Assembly: GCA_020851885.1 (NCBI GenBank)
Contig: JADZBW010000120.1
Coordinates: 1-5,877 of the forward strand
Reading direction: 5' to 3'
Origin: Fimbriimonadaceae bacterium
Lineage (GTDB): Bacteria > Armatimonadota > Fimbriimonadia > Fimbriimonadales > Fimbriimonadaceae
Length of the DNA stretch: 5,877 nucleotides
Made by a program: the position numbers and the translations under genes. Below, in pieces: positions 1-5,877 of the stretch. Under the pieces are notes generated by a model, which saw nothing but the letters and a program-made list of their open reading frames with translations, did no database searches and was not told the origin of the DNA. The stretch's first letter is position 1; each line of letters opens with the position of its first letter.

Positions 1-1341
1 AATCCGGCGATGCCCGATCAGGTGCTTGGCCGCGTTCACTTGGGAGACGAGCAGATGGTTGCCGCCGCCGTCGAAGCGGCAGTGGGCGGTTACGAGCGAT
101 GGCGAACCGATACCGGGTCCAACCGTGCGTCGGCGCTTCACCTCTGGGCGGAAAAGATCCAGGGCCGATCTTCAGAATTGGCGGAAGCGATCGCCAACGA
201 GGTCGGCAAGCCGATCCTCGAAGCACGAGGCGAGGTTGGCCGATGCGTGGCCATTCTCCGTTACTATGCCGGGGAAGCCGTTCGTCCCATTGGAGACGTC
301 ATTCCGGGTCTGAGCGCCGGATCGCTGCAGGACTCGCTAAAGGCGCCTCTCGGAGTTGTCGGCCTCATCACCCCCTGGAACTTTCCCTTGGCAATTCCCC
401 TCTGGAAGGCAGCGCCCGCCCTCGCCATGGGCAACGTGGTTGTCTTGAAGCCGTCCGAGCACTCGGGGTGGTGCGGTCAGCTCTTGGCGGAAACCGCCCA
501 TGCGGCGGGACTCGGGGACATCTTCCAAGTTGTGCAAGGGGCGGCCGCGGCGGGAAAGGCGTTGGTCGAGCACACCCAGGTGGCAGCGATCAGTTTCACC
601 GGCTCGGACAAGACGGGGCACCGAATCGCCAAAGCCTGCGCCGACCACAACAAGAAATTCCAAACCGAAATGGGCGGAAAGAACGTGGCGATCGTGCTGC
701 ATGATGCCGACCTGGTCCAAGCGGCGAATCTGGTCGCGGGCGGAGCGATGCGTTTTGCCGGCCAAAAGTGCACGGCGACTAGCCGAGTCGTCGTCGAATC
801 GGCGATCGCCGGTAGATTCAAGGACGAACTCAAGAAGGCTTGCGACGCCTTGAAGGTCGGTTCTCCAACGGAAGCATCCACCGCCATTGGCCCGGTAATC
901 ACGAAGGAATCGCAGGGCAAGCTTCTTCATGCAATCCAACACGGCGACAGGATCTATACCGGCGCCATTCCGGATTACGGCTACTTTGTGCCTCCCGTCG
1001 TTATCGGCGGATTGGACGAGATGCATGAGCTCTCCCAACAAGAGATGTTTGGACCGGTTTTGAGCTTCTTTGAGGCTGGCTCTTTCGACCAAGCCCTCGA
1101 AATCGCAAACCACACCCGATTTGGGCTGTCGGCGTCGCTCTGCACGCGCGACCTGGGTAACGCATTGAAGTATATCGATCGAATCCAGGTCGGCATGGTC
1201 CGCGTGAACGCCGATACCACTGGAGTCGATCCTCATGCGCCATTTGGAGGCTTTAAAGGCTCCAGTTCAGGTACTCGAGAGCAGGGCGTGGCAGCAAAAG
1301 AGTTCTACACCCAAATCAAGACTGTCCAGATCAACCCGTAG
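1..1341 (+). CDS. hypH: 2-oxoglutarate semialdehyde (2,5-dioxovalerate) dehydrogenase, NAD(P)+-dependent ALDH family, 5'-partial
   Basis: This cytosolic enzyme would oxidise 2-oxoglutarate semialdehyde to 2-oxoglutarate, the last step of hydroxyproline breakdown. The reading frame is open at base 1: the first three codons read N-P-A and continue into MPDQVLG, matching the conserved NPA..G(E/Q)VLG start region of ALDHs. The ATG at 10 is therefore internal, and roughly 20-30 N-terminal residues lie upstream. Counting that Met as 1, I see PWNF with catalytic Asn124, KPSE with cofactor-binding Lys147, FTGS, the EMGGKN glutamate Glu220, the nucleophile Cys254 in GQKCTATSR, EMFGPV with Glu345, and a C-terminal PFGGFKGSS. 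Spacings N-K (23), N-C (130) and E-C (34) are near those of ALDH2. The GQKCTATSR form is, as I recall, typical of ketoglutaric semialdehyde dehydrogenases. The Cys254-to-Glu345 stretch is about 6 residues shorter than in ALDH2, at the KLLHAIQHGDRIYTG loop. ALDH family is near certain; the substrate rests on that motif and the neighbours. It is convergent with the rest of the pathway. The symbol follows Sinorhizobium usage. Confidence 0.85.
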   Translation, partial: NPAMPDQVLGRVHLGDEQMVAAAVEAAVGGYERWRTDTGSNRASALHLWAEKIQGRSSELAEAIANEVGKPILEARGEVGRCVAILRYYAGEAVRPIGDVIPGLSAGSLQDSLKAPLGVVGLITPWNFPLAIPLWKAAPALAMGNVVVLKPSEHSGWCGQLLAETAHAAGLGDIFQVVQGAAAAGKALVEHTQVAAISFTGSDKTGHRIAKACADHNKKFQTEMGGKNVAIVLHDADLVQAANLVAGGAMRFAGQKCTATSRVVVESAIAGRFKDELKKACDALKVGSPTEASTAIGPVITKESQGKLLHAIQHGDRIYTGAIPDYGYFVPPVVIGGLDEMHELSQQEMFGPVLSFFEAGSFDQALEIANHTRFGLSASLCTRDLGNALKYIDRIQVGMVRVNADTTGVDPHAPFGGFKGSSSGTREQGVAAKEFYTQIKTVQINP

Positions 1342-1419
1342 TGTCCCCACCCACCGAGCGCCGCCAATCCAAGCGAACGGGAGACGGCGTCACCGCGAAT
1401 GCCTAGCTGGATCCATCGA
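1342..1419. other. convergent intergenic spacer without a clear terminator
   Basis: This 78-nt spacer separates the two convergent stop codons (TAG of the aldehyde dehydrogenase, TAA of the deaminase on the other strand). A bidirectional terminator would be expected here. I see only a weak possible stem (GCGCCG near 1358-1363 with CGGCGT near 1385-1390, loop of about 21 nt) and a short TGGATCCA palindrome near 1408-1415. Neither is followed by a T-tract on either strand. I therefore do not call a terminator. Confidence 0.6.
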
Positions 1420-2316
1420 TTATGGGCGTTGAGCCAATCGTTCTTGAACGAGCTTCCTGACGCTTTCTAAACGATCCCCGCTTAACTCAAGTCGCGGCGG
1501 TCGAACCCGGGTATTTCCCATCCCCACCTCGGCTTGGACAAGCTTGATCAGTTGCACGAAATCAAAGGTCGTATCCAACTGGAGGAGCGGTAGGAACCAC
1601 TCGTAGAGCTTGCGAGCCTCTGCTTTCTTGCCTTTTTGGGCAAAGTTGAAGAGGTCGATGGACTCCTTGGGAAGCGCGTTCACAAGTCCGGCGATCCAAC
1701 CCACTGCCCCCGCATCGATGCCTTCCACGATCACGTCGTCGACGCCGACGAAGAGTGCCAATCGCTCTCCCAGGAGGGCTCGAATCCCGGTGACTCTTCG
1801 GATGTCTGCACTCGACTCTTTCACCGCATGCAACGTGGAGTAGCGGTCGGCCAATTCGCGCACCTGCGATGGAAGAACATCGGTGCCGTAGGCGATCGGG
1901 TTGTTGTAAAGCATGCAACTCAGGTTGGTCGCCATAAAAATGGCTCCGAAATGAAATCGCATCTCCTCCCAAGTGCCTTTGTACACATAGGGCGGCAGAA
2001 CCATCAAACCCTGACATCCCGCGATTTCCGCCTCCTTGGAAAACTCGACGGCTTCCGCAGTTGAAAGCGCCGATACGGCGGCAACAACCGGTACGCGCGA
2101 ACCAACGGCGCTAACGAGCGTCTTCAGGAGTTCGACCCTCTCGTTGTGCTTCAGCGTGGCGCCCTCGCCCAAGGATCCCGGCGCAACGATTCCTGTGCTG
2201 CCCGCGTCCACTAGCCAATTGGCGTGCTTGGCAACGAACTCATGGTCTATGGAGAGGTCAGGCTTGAAGGCCGTGGTAATGGCGGGCATAACCCCGCGCC
2301 AAATCATGGTGCTCAC
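1420..2316 (-). CDS. hypD: 1-pyrroline-4-hydroxy-2-carboxylate deaminase, DHDPS/N-acetylneuraminate lyase family
   Basis: The predicted enzyme is a cytosolic (beta/alpha)8 barrel class I lyase of about 298 residues, a usual length for the family. It would convert 1-pyrroline-4-hydroxy-2-carboxylate to 2-oxoglutarate semialdehyde and ammonia. From the GTG start, I see WRGVMPAITTAF, the GSLGEG loop (47-52, the GTTGE position of DapA), catalytic Tyr137 in YNNP, and Schiff-base Lys166 in HAVKESSAD. It is unlikely to be DapA: the E. coli Arg138 that binds the aspartate-semialdehyde carboxylate falls on Ala142 (YNNPIAYG), and Thr45 falls on Leu49. The frame runs open to a GTG at 2415, inside the upstream gene. 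I prefer the GTG at 2316, which leaves a 40-nt gap and has AGGGAG upstream; the ATG at 2307 is a close alternative. An L-KDA or 5-keto-4-deoxyglucarate dehydratase would also feed a 2-oxoglutarate semialdehyde dehydrogenase, but the epimerase and amine oxidase neighbours favour hydroxyproline. The symbol follows rhizobial usage (lhpC elsewhere) and is not the gut dehydratase HypD. Confidence 0.82.
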   Translation of the reverse strand: MSTMIWRGVMPAITTAFKPDLSIDHEFVAKHANWLVDAGSTGIVAPGSLGEGATLKHNERVELLKTLVSAVGSRVPVVAAVSALSTAEAVEFSKEAEIAGCQGLMVLPPYVYKGTWEEMRFHFGAIFMATNLSCMLYNNPIAYGTDVLPSQVRELADRYSTLHAVKESSADIRRVTGIRALLGERLALFVGVDDVIVEGIDAGAVGWIAGLVNALPKESIDLFNFAQKGKKAEARKLYEWFLPLLQLDTTFDFVQLIKLVQAEVGMGNTRVRPPRLELSGDRLESVRKLVQERLAQRP

Positions 2317-2329
2317 AGTGTGGATGTTA

Positions 2330-2335
2330 CTCCCT
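2330..2335 (-). promoter_or_regulatory. ribosome binding site, probable, for the deaminase
   Basis: The minus strand reads AGGGAG here, in the 40-nt gap after the flavoenzyme stop codon. It lies 13 nt from the GTG at 2316 and 22 nt from the ATG at 2307. This favours the GTG start, although 13 nt is at the long end of normal spacing. Confidence 0.5.
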
Positions 2336-2356
2336 ATGCCACTGAGCTTACGTCCC

Positions 2357-3613
2357 TCACTGCCGATGGAATCGATCGGGCGCCATGGCATCCATCGCAT
2401 AGGGTGCCTTTTCACCCTTCGCGATCTCGGCGACGATCTTTCCGCTCACCGGAGCCAGGCTGACCCCCATCATCGAATGCCCGGTTGCTACGATTAGGTT
2501 ATCTAACCTTCTCGGGCGTCCCAAATACGGCATTCCGTCCGCTGAGCAGGGTCGAAGCCCGCTCCAAATACCCAATGAATCGAAATCGGAAGGTTGGAAG
2601 TCCGGCATGTAGCGGGGAATGTTCTCGAGAATTCCCTGGTATCTGGCCGAATTCACAGAAAGGTCATCGCCGACAATTTCCATAGTTCCTGCAAATCGGA
2701 TGCCCGACGCCATGGGCGTCACGGCGATTCTTCCCTCGACGAGAATGTAGCAGTGCTTAGGTTTACTAACGACTGGAAGGTTAACGCTATAGCCCTTTCC
2801 TCCCTGCATTGGCATCCGGAATCCTGCTTGCCTGGCAAGATTGCCCGACCACGTACCGGCGGCAAGAACGATTTCGTCGGCCTGGAGTTCTTCCGAACCA
2901 GTCGTCACGGCTTTGATCTGGCGGCCTTCGATCTTGAACCCGGACACATGGGATTCATAGCGAACTGCGACGCCTTTGGCAACGAGGTCTTTCCGAAGCC
3001 ACTCGACCAGTTCATTTGGATTCAAATGGCAATCGTCGAGGAAGTGAACGCCTCCAACGGCGGTGAGTTTCGTATGGACTTCCAGCGATTGAACTTCCCG
3101 ACTGTCCAAAACATCGACTCTGAGATCGAGGCGACGAGCTTCCTCTGCCAGTTTCGCTTCGCTCTCGAAAGCCCTCTCTGAGTGGCAGAGCATGACGAGC
3201 CCCCCTTGCTCAAGCGAGAACGTCCCTTTGGATGCCTCCGCCATCTCGATGTAAAGTCGGCGCGAATCCATGTTCAGGTCCCTTAGAAGCCGTGAGCACT
3301 TCTCGACATGTCCAGGTCGACAGGAACGCATGAAGGTCCATGCCCATTGAAGAAGATCCGGATTCAATGTCGGGCGGATACCAAAGGGCCCCTTTCGGCG
3401 CAGCATCATCTTTAGGCCGTAGGCAACCATGCCCGGTGCCGCGAGAGGCTCGAAGTGACTCGGCACCACCATTCCGGCATTTCCCAAAGAGCAGCAGTCG
3501 TGGCCAGACTTGCCTCGTTCCAGCAGGGTGACTTGGAAGCCCGCCTCATGCAAGTAGTAAGCGCAACTAAGACCAATGATGCCTTCCCCAATGACAATTG
3601 CGGTCCGGCTCAT
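2357..3613 (-). CDS. hypO: FAD-dependent D-hydroxyproline dehydrogenase, DadA-like D-amino-acid dehydrogenase family
   Basis: This enzyme would oxidise cis-4-hydroxy-D-proline to 1-pyrroline-4-hydroxy-2-carboxylate, passing electrons to the respiratory chain or another acceptor. The 418-residue protein is close to DadA length. It begins with a Rossmann dinucleotide fold: GEGIIG at 9-14 and Glu32 at the end of beta-2 (LLERG) for the FAD ribose. NAGMVVPSHFEPLAAPGM follows, then LNPDLLQWAW, a pattern seen in DadA and in Pseudomonas D-hydroxyproline dehydrogenases. Near the end are GLRPCSADGMPYLG (352-365) and GHSMMGVSLAPVSGK, the usual FAD/substrate site. No signal peptide or membrane helix is seen, so it is probably cytoplasmic or peripheral. 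The frame extends upstream to 3838, but the ATG at 3613 is right: it opens the Rossmann fold, overlaps the epimerase stop as ATGA and has an ideal ribosome binding site. It is a single-subunit type; no small-subunit genes of a heteromeric dehydrogenase are present. A generic D-amino-acid or sarcosine-type oxidase is the alternative; the neighbours decide. Confidence 0.85.
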   Translation of the reverse strand: MSRTAIVIGEGIIGLSCAYYLHEAGFQVTLLERGKSGHDCCSLGNAGMVVPSHFEPLAAPGMVAYGLKMMLRRKGPFGIRPTLNPDLLQWAWTFMRSCRPGHVEKCSRLLRDLNMDSRRLYIEMAEASKGTFSLEQGGLVMLCHSERAFESEAKLAEEARRLDLRVDVLDSREVQSLEVHTKLTAVGGVHFLDDCHLNPNELVEWLRKDLVAKGVAVRYESHVSGFKIEGRQIKAVTTGSEELQADEIVLAAGTWSGNLARQAGFRMPMQGGKGYSVNLPVVSKPKHCYILVEGRIAVTPMASGIRFAGTMEIVGDDLSVNSARYQGILENIPRYMPDFQPSDFDSLGIWSGLRPCSADGMPYLGRPRRLDNLIVATGHSMMGVSLAPVSGKIVAEIAKGEKAPYAMDAMAPDRFHRQ

Positions 3614-4530
3614 TTGCGAATTCCTTCCGATAAGGGATCGTCGTCGTCGAAAATCAAGGTCGTATGCCCGGTCACGTAGGCGCGGCCTTCGATGGTGGGA
3701 ACTACTTGGTCTCCAAGCGGCTCGTACCAGGCCCGAAAGGCGGTGCCGACGATGCTCTCCTGGACAAGCGGTTCGCCCGGCAGAAGTTTGCCGTCGGCGG
3801 CAAGACAGGCGAGTTTGGCGCTTGTTCCCGTTCCACAAGGCGAGCGGTCATACTCGCCGCCCGGACATAGCACGAAGTTCTTCGAATCGGCGTCCTCCCG
3901 AATAGGCGGTCCGAACACTTCAACATGGTTGATCGCCGGATAGCCCTGCTCGTTCACCGCCTTCATCGCCGCCTTGGTGAAGGCCATGAGCGCCTCGATA
4001 TTCTGACTCAGCACGGGAATGGGTGAGTCCTTGACAAGGAAGAAGGTGTTGCCTCCCCAAGCGACGTCGCCAACCACTTCGCCATAATCGGGAACCTGGA
4101 TTGGGATGGCTTTGGCAATGCGGTAGGCAGGTACGTTTCTGACTTGAACGGTATGGGAGTCGACCAGAGTTGCCTCGACCAAACCGACCGGAGTATTGAG
4201 ATTGTAGCTCCCCGGGGCCAACCCCTGGCTGGCTAGAGTCGCCATCAAACCAATCGTCCCGTGGCCACACATGCCTAGGGCGCCAGCCGGGTTGAAGAAG
4301 ATGAGATCGTGAAGGCAACCCGGTTCCGTTGGGTCGCCGATCCAGGCGCCGACGACCGCTTCATAGGCTCGCGGCTCCAAAAGCAAGGGGCGATAGTGAA
4401 GATCGAAGAGTTGCTGAAATGTCTCGACACGTTTGGCGATGTTCTTCCCTGCGGGTTCGGGAGCCCCTGAAACCACCAAACGGGTGGGCTCGCCCTCGGT
4501 ATGTGAATCGATCACATGAACTTCGCGCAT
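3610..4530 (-). CDS. hypRE: 4-hydroxyproline 2-epimerase, proline racemase family
   Basis: This cytosolic, cofactor-independent enzyme would interconvert trans-4-hydroxy-L-proline and cis-4-hydroxy-D-proline, the entry step of the pathway. The 306-residue protein matches the roughly 310 of bacterial hydroxyproline epimerases. It starts with VIDSHTEGEPTR (6-17). The two-base catalytic pair is present: Cys88 in MCGHGTIG and Cys232 in DRSPCGTGTSAK. RNVPAYR, GDVAWGGNTFFLV and NFVLCPG are further family blocks, and LACLAADGKL after Cys232 closely matches Pseudomonas epimerases as I recall them. The motif has Glu12 where many relatives have Gly (SHTGGEPTR). Two adjacent starts, GTG at 4533 and ATG at 4530, differ by one residue; the ATG gives the usual N-terminus. 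AAAGGA at the end of the upstream galactosidase gene serves either. The stop overlaps the next gene's start as ATGA. A proline racemase or trans-3-hydroxyproline dehydratase is less likely: the dehydratase lacks the first Cys, and the downstream genes process 4-hydroxyproline. The symbol follows Sinorhizobium; lhpA is used elsewhere. Confidence 0.9.
   Translation of the reverse strand: MREVHVIDSHTEGEPTRLVVSGAPEPAGKNIAKRVETFQQLFDLHYRPLLLEPRAYEAVVGAWIGDPTEPGCLHDLIFFNPAGALGMCGHGTIGLMATLASQGLAPGSYNLNTPVGLVEATLVDSHTVQVRNVPAYRIAKAIPIQVPDYGEVVGDVAWGGNTFFLVKDSPIPVLSQNIEALMAFTKAAMKAVNEQGYPAINHVEVFGPPIREDADSKNFVLCPGGEYDRSPCGTGTSAKLACLAADGKLLPGEPLVQESIVGTAFRAWYEPLGDQVVPTIEGRAYVTGHTTLIFDDDDPLSEGIRK
3622..3628 (-). 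promoter_or_regulatory. ribosome binding site of the flavoenzyme, inside the epimerase coding end
   Basis: The minus strand reads GGAAGGA, 8 nt before the ATG at 3613. It sits in the last codons of the epimerase gene. It fixes the flavoenzyme start and, with the ATGA overlap, indicates translational coupling. Confidence 0.8.
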
Positions 4531-4540
4531 CACGTTCAGT

Positions 4541-5877
4541 TTATCCTTTGCTCAATATTGGATCTGGCAAACCGACGATGCTCCGTTTCCGACCGATCAT
4601 CAAGTCGCTCACGATGATCTCGTTGAGACCAGGTTTGAGAACGGTCGCCGGGCAGTAAGTGGTTTGCTGCGGCCCAATATCCCAATGTCTGCCGAGGTTA
4701 AAACCGTTGACCCACACATTCCCTTTGCCCCAACCCCTAGAATCTAAATGGGTGTCGTGTGGTTCCTCAACGTGGAATTCACCCCTATAGAGAGCAGGTT
4801 CAGCCAATTCGATTCCCTCGGTGAATTCGGCAAGCGAGAAGTCGATCGGAAAAGCAATGACGTCGAAAAGAGGCACGCCGTCCAGGTTGGCGGTTACGAT
4901 CCCCTTACGCTCGGCGAGCATCTGCCGCGCATAGTTGATCCTTCCCGTGTTTTCGACCAGTATCTCGATCTTTCCGCCGTGGGTTACGCGCAAAGCGCAT
5001 TCACCGAGCCGACGGTCCACCGTGCCCATTATCCGTCCGTCAGACATGATCACGGCGTAATCTTGGAGTCCATCCAAAGTCAAGACTCCTGATCCAGGGC
5101 CCGCCAACTTGACCTGATAGAGCACATACCCGTACCCGTGGCCAAGTTCCTCGAAGCTCTTCCAGCCATCGACGCCCTTGCCTTTCAAGGACATCATTGG
5201 GCAGGACGAAGTCATGGGGACTTCCCTTAACCGCCCAGGCAAGGCCTCTGCAGGCACCTCAGGAAGCGGCTCGGTCAAGTGCTTCTCGATGACCGCCCGA
5301 AACGCATGCCACTTGGCCGTCAAGCGACCGTCTTCTGCCAGCGCCGCATCGTAGTCATAACTACTGACATCTGGACGATACCCGTCTGCCGTCCAATTGG
5401 CCCCGTTCATGAATCCCCAATTCGTTCCGCCGTGAAACATATAGAGGTTGAACGAGACGCCCTCCCGCATGAACCAATCCAGATCCTCGACTTGCGTCTC
5501 GGTTGGGGTCGAGTGGTGCTCGCAGCCCCAGTGATCGAACCAGCCGAACCAGAGCTCGCCGCACATCCGTGGCACGTTGGTTCGGAATTTGGCGAATTCA
5601 GCGAATCGCTCTTCCGGCCGGCTTCCGAAGTTGATCACCGAGGTCACGCCGGGCAGCGTGCCTCCTTCCAGCATCGCAGGCGTGGGCCCGTCCGATGTAA
5701 ACAGTTCGCCATCAAAACCGGCCCCGACCAATTGGTCCCGAATCGCGGACATGTATTCGTGGTCTGAACCAAAAGAACCATACTCGTTCTCCACCTGCAC
5801 CAAGATGATCGGCCCGCCACGTTCAATCGTTTTGCCCGACACTTGTTCTCCAACCTTCATCAGGTATTGCCGTGAAA
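4541..5877 (-). CDS. beta-galactosidase, glycoside hydrolase family 35, N-terminus outside window
   Basis: This is a retaining exo-beta-galactosidase that removes terminal beta-linked galactose. About 445 C-terminal residues are in the window. The frame is open through the right edge: SRQYL precedes the ATG at 5860 and fits the (R)YL..(L)GE helix that normally precedes the active-site strand, so that ATG is internal and about 140-160 residues are missing. Visible are GGPIILVQVENEYG with the acid/base Glu (codon 5783-5785), then CGELWFGWFDHWG with the nucleophile Glu (5555-5557), and MFHGGTNWGFMNGANW, all GH35 hallmarks on the TIM barrel. The C-terminal part holds beta-rich jelly-roll segments ending in GKGNVWVNGFNLGRHW and QTTYCPATVLKPGLNE, as in bacterial and plant family members. 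Whether a signal peptide exists cannot be seen. The gene ends 10 nt (7 nt with the GTG start) before the epimerase on the same strand, so co-transcription is likely. This is unexpected company for amino acid catabolism genes. The family is secure; the natural substrate is not known. Confidence 0.93.
   Translation of the reverse strand, partial: SRQYLMKVGEQVSGKTIERGGPIILVQVENEYGSFGSDHEYMSAIRDQLVGAGFDGELFTSDGPTPAMLEGGTLPGVTSVINFGSRPEERFAEFAKFRTNVPRMCGELWFGWFDHWGCEHHSTPTETQVEDLDWFMREGVSFNLYMFHGGTNWGFMNGANWTADGYRPDVSSYDYDAALAEDGRLTAKWHAFRAVIEKHLTEPLPEVPAEALPGRLREVPMTSSCPMMSLKGKGVDGWKSFEELGHGYGYVLYQVKLAGPGSGVLTLDGLQDYAVIMSDGRIMGTVDRRLGECALRVTHGGKIEILVENTGRINYARQMLAERKGIVTANLDGVPLFDVIAFPIDFSLAEFTEGIELAEPALYRGEFHVEEPHDTHLDSRGWGKGNVWVNGFNLGRHWDIGPQQTTYCPATVLKPGLNEIIVSDLMIGRKRSIVGLPDPILSKG
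4544..4549 (-). promoter_or_regulatory. ribosome binding site of the epimerase, overlapping the galactosidase end
   Basis: The minus strand reads AAAGGA, immediately followed by the TAA stop of the galactosidase gene. It lies 10 nt before the GTG at 4533 and 13 nt before the ATG at 4530. The spacing slightly favours the GTG as initiator. Its position inside the upstream coding end supports one transcript. Confidence 0.65.

Noticed and set aside
337..1236. 299-codon open frame on the minus strand opposite the aldehyde dehydrogenase
   Set aside because: The plus-strand frame carries all ALDH motifs with correct spacing. The antisense translation resembles no family and reflects GC-rich codon bias.
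1342..1419. Rho-independent terminator between the convergent genes
   Set aside because: The only stem is about 6 bp with a loop of about 21 nt and no T-run on either strand.
2317..2415. N-terminal extension of the deaminase to a GTG at 2415
   Set aside because: It would overlap the end of the flavoenzyme and add 33 residues absent from the DHDPS family.
2036..2497. 153-codon plus-strand frame spanning the deaminase/flavoenzyme junction
   Set aside because: It runs antisense across the ends of two real genes, is low-complexity in composition and shows no motif.
2615..2636. Near-perfect inverted repeat centred on TTCTCGAGAA
   Set aside because: It lies inside the flavoenzyme coding sequence, encoding a normal stretch near GILENIPRYM, with no T-tract and no gene start nearby. 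It is probably chance.
2594..3181. 195-codon open frame on the plus strand inside the flavoenzyme gene
   Set aside because: It lies wholly antisense to a well-supported D-amino-acid dehydrogenase and has no recognisable domain.
3614..3838. N-terminal extension of the flavoenzyme to the upstream start
   Set aside because: The extra 75 residues overlap the epimerase C-terminus, are Arg-rich without a pattern, and precede the canonical Rossmann start. The ATG at 3613 has an ideal ribosome binding site.
5279..5767. 162-codon plus-strand frame inside the galactosidase gene
   Set aside because: It is antisense to the GH35 catalytic core, whose acid/base and nucleophile motifs are intact.

Overview
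The window is about 5.9 kb of gene-dense bacterial DNA of moderately high GC (not computed). It holds five protein genes, two of them cut by the window edges, and almost no intergenic space. No RNA gene, mobile element, CRISPR array or long repeat was found. Four of the genes together encode every enzymatic step of trans-4-hydroxy-L-proline (Hyp) breakdown to 2-oxoglutarate. The organism cannot be named from the sequence. A GH35 beta-galactosidase beside Hyp catabolism genes suggests a heterotrophic, polymer-degrading soil or plant-associated bacterium. The gene order does not match the Pseudomonas or rhizobial Hyp clusters as I remember them, and a less-studied phylum (for example Armatimonadota or Acidobacteriota) is a guess only.

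Layout: 1-1341 (+) is the C-terminal bulk of an aldehyde dehydrogenase of the alpha-ketoglutaric semialdehyde dehydrogenase type, open at its 5' end. A 78-nt convergent spacer follows. Everything after that is on the minus strand. In transcription order it is a GH35 beta-galactosidase (4541-5877, 5' end outside the window), a proline-racemase-family 4-hydroxyproline 2-epimerase (3610-4530), a DadA-like FAD-dependent D-hydroxyproline dehydrogenase (2357-3613) and a DHDPS-family 1-pyrroline-4-hydroxy-2-carboxylate deaminase (1420-2316). Gaps are 10 nt (or 7 nt with the alternative start), a 4-nt ATGA overlap, and 40 nt, so these four are very probably one transcript.

How they work together: the epimerase turns trans-4-hydroxy-L-proline into cis-4-hydroxy-D-proline. 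The flavoenzyme oxidises that to 1-pyrroline-4-hydroxy-2-carboxylate. The DHDPS-fold enzyme deaminates and dehydrates it to 2-oxoglutarate semialdehyde, and the aldehyde dehydrogenase oxidises this to 2-oxoglutarate for the TCA cycle. The least expected element is the beta-galactosidase placed directly upstream in the same apparent operon. Plant arabinogalactan proteins carry galactan on hydroxyproline, so the locus may couple removal of galactose from Hyp-rich glycoproteins to use of the released Hyp. That link is inference; the pathway assignment rests on motifs and mutual gene context.
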